From NCBI GenBank assembly GCA_022843745.1, contig JALHNB010000001.1:276019-340018 (forward strand): a stretch of DNA of 64,000 nucleotides, written 5' to 3'. The number at the start of each line of letters is the position of its first letter. The first letter of the stretch is position 1. Source of the stretch: Anaerolineae bacterium (GTDB taxonomy: Bacteria; Chloroflexota; Anaerolineae; Aggregatilineales; Phototrophicaceae). A program made the translations under genes and the position numbers. Below are positions 8,388 through 16,415 of the stretch, piece after piece. Under the pieces are notes generated by a model. The model was given only the letters and a program-made list of their open reading frames with translations. It did not search any database and was not told where the DNA came from.

Positions 8388-8398
8388 CGCTCTTGCCC

Positions 8399-10561
8399 TT
8401 ACTCGATTAGCACATCGGTGAAGAAGACTCGCTCCGCGCTGACATCCGCCTTTTCGCCCACAATTTCAAATTCACTGCGCAGGCGAATATCCGCTGACGA
8501 CGCGCCCACCATCACCTCGATTTTTCCCGGCTCCAACCAATGTGTCCCGTTTTCGAAAAAGCTCATCTGGCTGACGGCAAGCTGAAAATGAACAGTTTGA
8601 ATCTGGCCGGGCTGTAGGATGATCCGGGTGAAGCCTTTCAACTCTTGAAGAGGTCGGGCAACGCTCGATTGGGGATCGCGAATATAAAGCTGTACGACTT
8701 CATCGCCTGCCAGACTGCCGACATTGGTGACATCGACGTAAATATCGACGATCTCATTTGCGCCGATTTGCTCTGGCGTGATTTCCAGGTTGCTGTACTC
8801 AAATTGGGTGTAGCTAAGGCCATGCCCAAACGGATACAGCGGCTCATCGGTCATATAGCGATAGGTGCGTCCGGTCATGGTGTAATCGCGGAATGGTGGT
8901 AGCTGGTCAAGTGATTTGTAGAATGTGACGGGCAGCCGTCCGGCGGGGTTGTAATCGCCAAACAAGATGTCGGCAATGGCTGTGCCGCCCGCTTGCCCCG
9001 GATACCACGCTTCTAAAATCGCATCGACATGCTCGTCTGCCCAGTTGATTGAAATTGCGCTGCCGTTTATCAACACCAGTACAATCGGGACACCCGTCTC
9101 ATGAATCGCCTTGAGCAAGTCTTCCTGTACGCCGGGTAAGTCCAGCCCAATACGATCCCCGGTGCTTTTTTCACCTTTCTCAACGCCTTCTTCCTGGCCT
9201 TCTTCACCTTCGACAGCTTGCGATAAGCCTAATACCATGACCACCACATCGGACTTGAGCGCGAGTTCAACCGCCTCATCAAATCCGCTGGTATCTCTGG
9301 ATGTGACACCGCAGCCCTGGGCATAGGTTACTTTTGTCGCCAGCGAGACAGCGGCGCGGATTCCTTCCAGCGGCGTGACTGTTTTGGAGGGTGTGCCGTT
9401 ATAGTTGCCCCAGAGAACCTCGTCCCAATCGGCATGTGGGCCAATCACCCCAATCGACTTGAGTTCCTTATCAAGTGGCAGAATAAGGCCGTCATTTTTC
9501 AACAGCACCATTGATTCGCGTGCCATTTCCAACGCTAAAGATTGGTGCAGTCGGCTGTCATTTACTTCAAGCGGAATATGCGCATACGGCACATTTTCAC
9601 TTGGATCGAACATGCCCAGACGCATCCGTGTCGTGAACAGCCGCCGGAGCGCGACATCGAGAGTCGCTTCGTCAATCAAATTTTGATGAACGGCCTCAAC
9701 CAGCGCGGGATAAGTGCTGCCGCATTCCAGATCGCAGCCCGCTTTAACCGCCAATGCCGCTGCTTCTTCGGGTGTGGCGACCAGCTTGTGATTCGCATGA
9801 ATATCGGCAATCGCCCAGCAATCGGAGACGACATGACCGCTAAAACCCCATTCCTCGCGCAGAATTTTTTGCAATAATGTCGGGCTGGCGCAGCAGGCTT
9901 CGCCGTTCGTTCGGTTATATGCGCCCATCACCGCCTCGACCTGGCCTTCGCGCACCAACGCTTCGAATGCGAATAAATAGGTATCGCGCAGATCGCGTTC
10001 GCCCACAACCGCGTCAAATTCGTGGCGTTCGCTTTCCGGCCCGCTGTGGACAGCGAAATGCTTGGCACACGCCGCCACTTTGAGATAACGGTGATGGCTG
10101 CCCTGTAAGCCCCTGACGAAGGTTACGCCGATACGTGCCGTCAGATAGGGGTCTTCGCCGTAAGTTTCCTGCCCGCGACCCCAGCGTGGATCGCGGAAAA
10201 TATTGACGTTTGGTGTCCAGAATGTCAGCCCGGTATAAATATCGTGGATTCCCTGTCGCACCGATTCGTGATGTTTGGCGCGGCCTTCGTTGCCGATAGC
10301 GTCCGCCACCCGTTGGATCAGATCGACATCCCAACTGGCTGCCATGCCAATCGCCTGCGGAAATACCGTAGCGATTCCGGCTCTGCCCACGCCATGCAAA
10401 CACTCGTTCCACCAGTTATATGCGGGTAAACCCAAGCGCTCAATCGCGGGTGCGCCGTACTGCATCTGCGCGACTTTTTCCTCCAGCGTCATGTGGTTGA
10501 TAAGGTCGTCCACGCGCTCGGCAGTCGGACGGGTAGGATCGAGATAGATGGCATTTTGCAT
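8399..10561 (-). CDS. Glycoside hydrolase family 3 (beta-glucosidase/xylosidase type)
   Basis: A 720-residue protein with the full GH3 layout: an N-terminal TIM barrel with KVAACAKHFAVHSG (about 161-174) and the nucleophile region SGHVVSDCWAIADIH (Asp247), a GH3 C-terminal alpha/beta sandwich (about 350-580, with VIGPHADWDE), and a C-terminal fibronectin-III-like domain (from about 620). No signal peptide is seen, so it is probably cytoplasmic and acts on imported oligosaccharides. GH3 members cleave beta-linked glucose, xylose or related sugars; the WTPNVNIFRDPRWGRGQETY stretch resembles beta-xylosidase/beta-glucosidase members, but specificity is not settled. It stands alone between the PD40 cluster and the glycan operon, with no transporter beside it. 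Confidence 0.93.
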   Translation of the reverse strand: MQNAIYLDPTRPTAERVDDLINHMTLEEKVAQMQYGAPAIERLGLPAYNWWNECLHGVGRAGIATVFPQAIGMAASWDVDLIQRVADAIGNEGRAKHHESVRQGIHDIYTGLTFWTPNVNIFRDPRWGRGQETYGEDPYLTARIGVTFVRGLQGSHHRYLKVAACAKHFAVHSGPESERHEFDAVVGERDLRDTYLFAFEALVREGQVEAVMGAYNRTNGEACCASPTLLQKILREEWGFSGHVVSDCWAIADIHANHKLVATPEEAAALAVKAGCDLECGSTYPALVEAVHQNLIDEATLDVALRRLFTTRMRLGMFDPSENVPYAHIPLEVNDSRLHQSLALEMARESMVLLKNDGLILPLDKELKSIGVIGPHADWDEVLWGNYNGTPSKTVTPLEGIRAAVSLATKVTYAQGCGVTSRDTSGFDEAVELALKSDVVVMVLGLSQAVEGEEGQEEGVEKGEKSTGDRIGLDLPGVQEDLLKAIHETGVPIVLVLINGSAISINWADEHVDAILEAWYPGQAGGTAIADILFGDYNPAGRLPVTFYKSLDQLPPFRDYTMTGRTYRYMTDEPLYPFGHGLSYTQFEYSNLEITPEQIGANEIVDIYVDVTNVGSLAGDEVVQLYIRDPQSSVARPLQELKGFTRIILQPGQIQTVHFQLAVSQMSFFENGTHWLEPGKIEVMVGASSADIRLRSEFEIVGEKADVSAERVFFTDVLIE

Positions 10562-10682
10562 GGGAAACTTTTAACCTTTTAGCTTTTTCACAACCTGGGC
10601 ATCGAAGTGGAATAAACAAAGCAATAATATGATGGAATTAGCTTGTTTATAGTTCAATTTATTCTGAAATGCAACTGAAAAA

Positions 10683-11855
10683 TCAGGGTCGCCACGCCGG
10701 ATACCAGGATGTCTCGTCGGCAGGTGTCAGCCGACGCTCTTGTGTCGGACACGCCTCGCCAAGCTGAATGCAGTCGCGGATGTTGAGCCGAGCCAGAACC
10801 GTGCCATTGATGCGCGAGATATAGACAATTTCCTGGCTGTCGCTTGACCATGTTACGCTTGAAGTGGAGTCCTGTGTGCTGGTGAGACGCTGCATTGTCC
10901 TAGGGCATTCACTGAGAGAATCACAAGTCATATCCATCACATAAATCACCGAGCCGACATCGTTAATGCTCGCTTCAAAGGCCAGCCAGTGACCATCGGG
11001 CGACCACGAAAGCAGACTGGTGCCGCTGACCCCGATGTTGGTCAATTGATGCGGTTGGCAGCCGTCCGCTTGGTCGATACAGTTGGCATCCAGCGCATAA
11101 ACTTCGAGTTTGCCGTCGCGATTCGAGAGAAATGCGATATGTTTGCCATCGGGCGACCAGACTGGAAGGCGGTCATCGGCGGGGTGATCCGTTAAACGGT
11201 CAGGCTGGCAGGGGACAGGCTGCTTTACACACTCGGCATCCACCACCAGAATTTCAAAGGTGCTGTTCTCATCGACTATAGCCGCCAGCGCAAGCTGCTG
11301 ACCATCCGGCGACCAGTATAAATCACCAATTGCGCCGCTGCTTTCCGGAAATAAGGGTTGCAAATTTTCGCCTGTTGCGTCGATGCGAAATGTCGCTGTG
11401 TAGGGCAAGTACGCTTCAAAAGTGATGATTTTACTGTCGCCTGACCACACGGGCTGCCGATTGTTAGCGGTCTGATCCGTGAGTTGACGCACATTTTTTC
11501 CGTAGGCAGTCATCAGATTCAATAAATAATAGCCATTGTCATAGGAGATAAATGCCAATTGCTCCCCGTCCGGCGACCACGCCAGCGCATGAACCCAATC
11601 GTTGACGCGAAAAAGATCGGCGCTGATCCAGCGGTCAACATCCATCAGTCGGATAGCACCTCGTCCATCACCATTCACATAATAAGCAATCTGCCGCTGT
11701 GCCTGATTTGCCAGCATCGTCGGCGCGAAAATGACCACCAGGGCAATAATGGCGAAACTTATCACCATTAGCCAGATCGCAATAAGAAGTGCGCCAACCG
11801 AGGCGGGACTGTGGTTCGCTGATCTCAATAGGGATGCTCGATTCACGGCCACCAT
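10683..11855 (-). CDS. PD40 (TolB-like) beta-propeller protein with N-terminal anchor, paralogue 3
   Basis: A 390-residue protein. One hydrophobic segment near residues 21-49 (uncleaved signal or membrane anchor) is followed by repeated propeller blades carrying WSPDG or close variants ([56 protein letters not shown]). PD40 repeats form TolB-type propellers, usually extracytoplasmic. Four blades carry a cysteine pair between the DA-type strand and the RLT turn (for example [16 protein letters not shown] and [16 protein letters not shown]), suggesting disulfides and an exported location. Its start overlaps the end of the preceding paralogue by 13 bases. No Tol/Pal partners are nearby, and the function is unknown. 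Confidence 0.85.
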   Translation of the reverse strand: MVAVNRASLLRSANHSPASVGALLIAIWLMVISFAIIALVVIFAPTMLANQAQRQIAYYVNGDGRGAIRLMDVDRWISADLFRVNDWVHALAWSPDGEQLAFISYDNGYYLLNLMTAYGKNVRQLTDQTANNRQPVWSGDSKIITFEAYLPYTATFRIDATGENLQPLFPESSGAIGDLYWSPDGQQLALAAIVDENSTFEILVVDAECVKQPVPCQPDRLTDHPADDRLPVWSPDGKHIAFLSNRDGKLEVYALDANCIDQADGCQPHQLTNIGVSGTSLLSWSPDGHWLAFEASINDVGSVIYVMDMTCDSLSECPRTMQRLTSTQDSTSSVTWSSDSQEIVYISRINGTVLARLNIRDCIQLGEACPTQERRLTPADETSWYPAWRP

Positions 11856-12832
11856 GCTGCCAGCTTGTCATCAGTGCGGTTATAAGTCAGACGCTGAGGT
11901 TCACAATCCTCACAGGCCAGATCAGCCAGAAATAATTCGTAGTTCAATTCTGTCCAAACCTCGAAAACAACATATTTCCCATCGGGCGACCATACAGGTT
12001 GGTATGCTTCCAGACTTGGGTCGGTCAGTGCGTGTGAATTCTCCAAACATCCACCGGGCAGGGTATCGCAATCTGCATCCATCGTATAAATGCGCCAGCG
12101 CTCACCTTGATTCGAAGCGAAAACAATGTGGCGACCATCGGGTGACCAATCCGGGTTTCTATCGCCGGCATAGTTAATTTCCAGCAATCGGGTCTGCAAA
12201 TCACACGTATCATCATTGGAGTCTGTCAGTTTTTCCGGTTCAATTTCACAGGCTGCATCAATGATGTAAATATTGCGTTGTTCGTCACGAATCGATTCGA
12301 ACACGATCTGCCTGCCATCCGGCGACCAAGCTGGAAATTGGTCAGGTCCGGTATGATGCGTCAGCCGCCTGATCTGGCAGGTTTCATCCGCCTGGATACA
12401 TCCCTGATTCATCACATAAATTTCCAGATTGCCCTCAGTAGTCGAATCGAACGCGATTTGTTGCCCATCGGGCGACCAAGCGGGGTTGCCGGAACGTCGT
12501 CGTGTGGTGGTGATCTGACGTACATTTAGCCCACTGGATTGCATGATGTAGAGATTCCAGTAGCCGTCACGATTGGAATAAAACGCGATTTGTTTTCCGT
12601 CAGGTGACCATGCAGGGTGGAGGTCACTTGCGGCATTATAAGTCAGGCGGCGAATGAAATTCCGATCAATATCCATGGCGTAAATTTCCGGGTTGCCATC
12701 CCGCGAGGACACAAACGCAATCGACCCGCGGCCAGGTGGGGCTATCGCTTTCGCTATCCCGACACAGAGCAAGCTGAAGGCCAGCAAGCCAACCGCGATT
12801 CCCGAAACGATGGCAGACCAGATCAAGCCCAC
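11843..12832 (-). CDS. PD40 (TolB-like) beta-propeller protein with N-terminal anchor, paralogue 2
   Basis: A 329-residue protein from a GTG at 12832, three bases after the stop of paralogue 1. An N-terminal hydrophobic helix ([20 protein letters not shown]) is followed by about six blades with [14 protein letters not shown]-like motifs. Blades contain cysteine pairs ([28 protein letters not shown]), as in the neighbouring paralogue. The three adjacent genes are clearly tandem duplicates with diverged blade numbers. Probably anchored outside the membrane. No catalytic residues are recognised; a ligand-binding or sensing role is only a guess. Confidence 0.85.
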   Translation of the reverse strand: MGLIWSAIVSGIAVGLLAFSLLCVGIAKAIAPPGRGSIAFVSSRDGNPEIYAMDIDRNFIRRLTYNAASDLHPAWSPDGKQIAFYSNRDGYWNLYIMQSSGLNVRQITTTRRRSGNPAWSPDGQQIAFDSTTEGNLEIYVMNQGCIQADETCQIRRLTHHTGPDQFPAWSPDGRQIVFESIRDEQRNIYIIDAACEIEPEKLTDSNDDTCDLQTRLLEINYAGDRNPDWSPDGRHIVFASNQGERWRIYTMDADCDTLPGGCLENSHALTDPSLEAYQPVWSPDGKYVVFEVWTELNYELFLADLACEDCEPQRLTYNRTDDKLAAWWP

Positions 12833-12835
12833 ACC

Positions 12836-13810
12836 TCAAGGCCGCCAGACCGGAAAAAGATTATCCGAATCGCCATCGGTCAGGCGGCGCAGGCACAAAT
12901 CACCTTCGCAGTCGGCATCACGGGCATACAAATGCCAGTGACCGTCGCGATTGGATACATAGACGAGCTGCGTACCATCCGGCGAACGCACCAAACCGCC
13001 CTCAAAAGTCGTCTCCGGCGTGAGTTTGCGCTGGTCGCTGCCATCGGGATTCATTACGAATACATCCACTACGCCAGATGGAAGGGGGTTTTCGCGCTCG
13101 GATACAAACGCGATCTGCGTACTATCCAGTGACCAGAATGGACGCAAATCATCTTCAGTCGCATCGGTCAGTTGGCGTAAATTTTCACCTGTGATGTCAA
13201 TCGAATAGATATTTTCGTTGCCTTCGCGGTCTGACGAAAAAACCAGACTCGTATTATCCGGCGACCACGACCCAAACCAATCTCGGCCTGGGTTATCGGT
13301 CACGCGGTTAATGTTAGCGCCGTCCTTGTCCATCACATAAAGTTCGAGGTTGAAATCCCGCAGCGATGACCACGCCAGATGACCGCCGTCTGGCGACCAC
13401 TGTGGATCCCAATCCAGCCGATTCTCGAAAAACAGCGTGGTGATGGCGCTCAAAATGGTCAGGCTGCGGGACTCTGTACCATCCGGCTTGATCTGAGTGG
13501 GTCCAAGCTCGCCCGTTCGATCCGAAATAAAATTGATCTGTTCGCCGTCGAACGCCCAGCTTGGGAAATAATCATCAGCAGGGTCGGCAGTGATGTTACG
13601 CGCGTTCCCCTGCGCATCGAGGATATAAATTTCCCAGTTGCCGTCACGATTGGAGATAAACGCCAGTTCGCCATTCGGTACGCCCTGGGGGATAGCGGGT
13701 GGCTGCTGGAAACGGCTGATCGCAAATACCACCAGAAGCACGACCAGCAAAATGAGGCTTAAAGCGATTCTCACGGCGAATCCACGAAAATTTCGAGGCG
13801 GTGAATTCAT
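12836..13810 (-). CDS. PD40 (TolB-like) beta-propeller protein with N-terminal anchor, paralogue 1
   Basis: A 324-residue protein, first gene of the three-paralogue operon. A single N-terminal membrane helix (VRIALSLILLVVLLVVFAIS) is followed by blades with FISNRDGNWEIYILD, PQWSPDGGHLAWSS and GSWSPDNTSLVFSS. Only the last blade has the cysteine pair (DADCEGDLC) that is common in paralogues 2 and 3. ATG 13810 has AGAGGGGA about 10 bases upstream, a good ribosome site, so the operon promoter should be in 13811-13948, shared with the divergent gene at 13949. Role unknown; the family is usually surface-exposed. Confidence 0.85.
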   Translation of the reverse strand: MNSPPRNFRGFAVRIALSLILLVVLLVVFAISRFQQPPAIPQGVPNGELAFISNRDGNWEIYILDAQGNARNITADPADDYFPSWAFDGEQINFISDRTGELGPTQIKPDGTESRSLTILSAITTLFFENRLDWDPQWSPDGGHLAWSSLRDFNLELYVMDKDGANINRVTDNPGRDWFGSWSPDNTSLVFSSDREGNENIYSIDITGENLRQLTDATEDDLRPFWSLDSTQIAFVSERENPLPSGVVDVFVMNPDGSDQRKLTPETTFEGGLVRSPDGTQLVYVSNRDGHWHLYARDADCEGDLCLRRLTDGDSDNLFPVWRP

Positions 13811-13948
13811 AAAAAATGATCCCCTCTTTTCAGCAGATTATAGCCCCAATTTTGGGGATTTACAGACATGATTCTGAAACAAAAAGCCTGGAAAATTTGA
13901 GCTAAAAATGGTAAAATAACCACCCGAAAATGAGTAGAGGAATGACCA

Positions 13949-14290
13949 ATGACGAAAGCAATTGTCATCAAAGAAAGTGACAGCCGAGAAGAATTTTTCG
14001 ACCAGAAAATTGCCGAGCGCGTTGATCTCATCCGCAGTATTCAAGAGCGAATCGCGTCTCTGAATGAGAAAATTCAGGCTGCTAAAGAAGAAGTATCCGA
14101 TCTCCTGACCGAAAAAGGCTCGAACTGGTCGGACGATGAAGGCTATGCGCGTCTCGTCTCCGATGGTGTGCGCCGCAGTTACGATACCAAAGCGCTGGAC
14201 GAGCTGATTATCAATGATCCGCTTCGTAACGGCTGGTTGAAAGATTACCGCAAAGAAACCACCGTTCGCGGCGGCATTCAGGTCAAATAA
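13949..14290 (+). CDS. Coiled-coil protein of unknown function
   Basis: A 113-residue protein starting MTKAIVIKESDSREEFFDQK. Residues about 20-55 (KIAERVDLIRSIQERIASLN and onward) form a clear heptad-type coiled coil, followed by a short globular tail with DTKALDELIINDPLRNGWL. No signal peptide or membrane helix. GAGG is present about 9 bases before the ATG. It is divergent from the PD40 operon and precedes the VanZ-like gene, with a hairpin in between. I do not recognise the family; the tail is somewhat reminiscent of small phage-type proteins, but there is no other phage gene here. Confidence 0.7.
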   Translation: MTKAIVIKESDSREEFFDQKIAERVDLIRSIQERIASLNEKIQAAKEEVSDLLTEKGSNWSDDEGYARLVSDGVRRSYDTKALDELIINDPLRNGWLKDYRKETTVRGGIQVK

Positions 14291-14301
14291 GGGGCGTTCC
14301 G

Positions 14302-14351
14302 TAGGGCAAACGTTGCGTGTGCGTCTATTCACGCGCAGCGTTTTTGCCCTA
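14302..14351 (+). terminator. Strong hairpin after the coiled-coil gene, possible terminator
   Basis: Arms TAGGGCAAA and TTTGCCCTA (perfect, 9 bp) enclose a second partly complementary region (CGTTGCGTGTGCG against CGCGCAGCG), giving an imperfect stem of about 20 bp. It begins 11 bases after the stop at 14290. There is no following T-run, so it may equally be a REP-like palindrome. Confidence 0.45.
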
Positions 14352-14393
14352 GAATGAGCCATTATCTGACCGTTTATCTGCCGAGATGAATCT

Positions 14394-14825
14394 ATGCCCA
14401 AGCAGCAATCCTCCGAAATCAAGCGCCTCCTGGACTACATCCCCATGCGTTGGTTAGGGATGGCTGTTTGGGGCTTGTTTGTTCTGCTGTTAACAACACT
14501 TCCCGCCAATGTGCCGCTGGTCAAAGTTTTGTCCGACATGATCGGCAACTCAGAGTCGGCGGGTATGGTCGGTCATCTCGGTTTGTTTTCGATTTTGACT
14601 CTGCTCACCTGCGGCGCTTTGATTCAGTGGTTCTCCCCGCGTTACGCCGTACCCATCGCGATGATGGGCGTTTTGCTCCTGGGTACGACCACCGAGTTTT
14701 TCCAATGGTTTGTGCTGGATCGCAATTCAACGATGGCTGATCTTTTCGCCAATTGGCTCGGTGTTTTTATGGCTGGCTTTCTGGTCAGTTATTGGCTCGG
14801 CCTGCGCAAAATTTACCGCCGATAA
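14394..14825 (+). CDS. VanZ-like membrane protein
   Basis: A 143-residue protein with four hydrophobic segments. VanZ-family signatures are present: GHLGLFSILTLLTCG in the second helix region and TEFFQWFVLDRNSTMADLFA with NWLG in the last loop and helix. VanZ family members are small polytopic proteins; the founding member affects teicoplanin sensitivity, but most have no known role. It precedes a LysM lipoprotein and a penicillin-binding protein on the same strand, so a cell-envelope link is plausible. Family call is good; function is unknown. Confidence 0.85.
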   Translation: MPKQQSSEIKRLLDYIPMRWLGMAVWGLFVLLLTTLPANVPLVKVLSDMIGNSESAGMVGHLGLFSILTLLTCGALIQWFSPRYAVPIAMMGVLLLGTTTEFFQWFVLDRNSTMADLFANWLGVFMAGFLVSYWLGLRKIYRR

Positions 14826-14947
14826 CTTCGTTTTAATTTTCAAACTTATCCGTCAGGCTGCCGTATTCTCTCCGGCACTTTTTCGTCATTCGCAAATTAC
14901 GGAAAAGGTTGCAAAATAAGAGAGACTCTCATGCGAGGAATTGAATC

Positions 14948-16360
14948 ATGCGTTTCGCTGCCATCATTTTGGCTTTATTTTTAACCTTTACCACCGCCTG
15001 CACCCTGACCAGCGGGCAGCCCGGTTCGCAGGATATTACGCCTGTCGTGGTCGTGCCATCACCGACGGCCTTGTCGCCATTTCCAACGAATACGCCGAGC
15101 CTCAACCCCACACCCACGCAAACAACAGGCGGTGGGACAACGGGCGGGACGACCACTTGTGTGCCGCGCACGGATTGGGTCGCGCGGTACACGGTTGTTG
15201 ATGGCGATACATTGGGGAGCATCGCCAGCCGCACCAACACGACTGCCATCACACTCGCGACGGGAAACTGCCTCGCGAATCCAGATAGCATTTTTACGGG
15301 TCAGGTCTTGCTTCTGCCGCAAGCTCCCAGCGTACCGACAGCCACACAAAATCCGGCGGCTGATGGCCCATCTCAGCAAGGCACGATTTATATCAGCGCG
15401 ATTGTGTCCGCCGATGCCGGAAATTTTTTCCTCCTGCGCGGTGAAACGATCACGTTGCGTTGGGACGACGCGCCTGCTTCGATTGAAGGCATACGATTTA
15501 TTCTCGGCACATCATCCAGCCAGACTGAAATTGGTCAGGACGCGAATCCGCTGGACGGTATTTCGATCAGTTGGAATGTGCCAGCCGGGTTGTCCGGTCA
15601 GATCATGGCATCCGCGCGTTATGCCGGGAACACGAAAGTGGTCAGCAGCTACCCCGTTTATGTAGGTTCAGCGCCAGCATCCGGTCAGGGTTGCGAAATC
15701 GCGCCCGCCGACCCCAATGGTGCGACAGCTTACACACAGGCCGATCTCAACTCGCCCGCTTTTGGCACGATTGCCGTCGGGCAGTATGTCGAAGTATTGG
15801 GGCGCTCGCTCAACGGCTGGTACGGCTTTGACCCCGGCATCGCGCAAGCGGGAAATACGGGAGCATCTCGTCTGCGCTGGTTGCCACTCGACACGCGCCT
15901 GCTCTATCGCGGCAACTGCCCGGATCGCCCCGCTGGGACAGGTGGCACACAAAACTATAGCAATCCGAAAATCGGTATCGCCCTTGATTACCCGTTGGAT
16001 TGGACGCTGCTTTATGATGAGAACAATAACATCACGTTCAAAGGGCCGGATAGCAGCTATTTTGAGATCATTTACGGCCCATCAGGACAGGTCACGCCGG
16101 TGACGCAGGCAGTTGCCGATTGCAAAAATACGATGATGTGCCTGGGCAATCGGACAGTGACAGGCGAGTCAATGCTGACCCTGGGCGGCGGCATTAGCGG
16201 CACGAAGTTAACCTTTAGCGCGGATGTTGTGGATGGCGACCCTGGCCCATCAGCGCAGTTTTTCACGATCATCTTCAACCGAAATTTTTACATTCGCGGC
16301 TTCGGCAATCTCGCCTACTTTGACCAGATTATTTCGACGCTGCGGCTTGTGACCGGATGA
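14948..16360 (+). CDS. LysM-domain lipoprotein
   Basis: A 470-residue protein. The signal peptide ends in a lipobox (FTTAC, Cys18), followed by a Pro/Thr-rich linker (about 30-65) and one LysM domain (about 79-124: RYTVVDGDTLGSIASRT through GQVLLLP) that should bind peptidoglycan or another GlcNAc polymer. The middle part contains an Ig-like stretch and an SH3-like segment with GQYVEVLGRSLNGWY. The C-terminal about 135 residues (NPKIGIALDYPLDWTLLYDE) resemble PsbP-type domains. GAGGAAT lies just before ATG 14948. It precedes the penicillin-binding protein gene on the same strand after 55 bases, consistent with a wall-associated role on the outer face of the membrane. Confidence 0.85.
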   Translation: MRFAAIILALFLTFTTACTLTSGQPGSQDITPVVVVPSPTALSPFPTNTPSLNPTPTQTTGGGTTGGTTTCVPRTDWVARYTVVDGDTLGSIASRTNTTAITLATGNCLANPDSIFTGQVLLLPQAPSVPTATQNPAADGPSQQGTIYISAIVSADAGNFFLLRGETITLRWDDAPASIEGIRFILGTSSSQTEIGQDANPLDGISISWNVPAGLSGQIMASARYAGNTKVVSSYPVYVGSAPASGQGCEIAPADPNGATAYTQADLNSPAFGTIAVGQYVEVLGRSLNGWYGFDPGIAQAGNTGASRLRWLPLDTRLLYRGNCPDRPAGTGGTQNYSNPKIGIALDYPLDWTLLYDENNNITFKGPDSSYFEIIYGPSGQVTPVTQAVADCKNTMMCLGNRTVTGESMLTLGGGISGTKLTFSADVVDGDPGPSAQFFTIIFNRNFYIRGFGNLAYFDQIISTLRLVTG

Positions 16361-16415
16361 TGTAGCAGATGTGTAGTCATCCAGCAGCCATCAGCACATT
16401 CGGTGAAATCGAGCT

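Larger units (their letters stand above)
7996..8398. other. Intergenic region upstream of the minus-strand glycan operon
   Basis: About 400 bases between the first glycosyltransferase gene and the end of the GH3 gene. It holds a GC-rich palindrome (7998-8026), a two-copy 31-bp imperfect repeat containing CTACCCCC (about 8100-8150), and a doubtful small frame (8238-8387). The promoter of the minus-strand operon is presumably here, but no convincing -35/-10 pair could be picked by eye. Confidence 0.6.

Noticed and set aside
13838-14422. 194-residue minus-strand frame opposite the coiled-coil gene
   Set aside because: It is a shadow of the plus-strand gene at 13949-14290; that gene has a good ribosome site and heptad pattern, while the minus frame has no recognisable domain.
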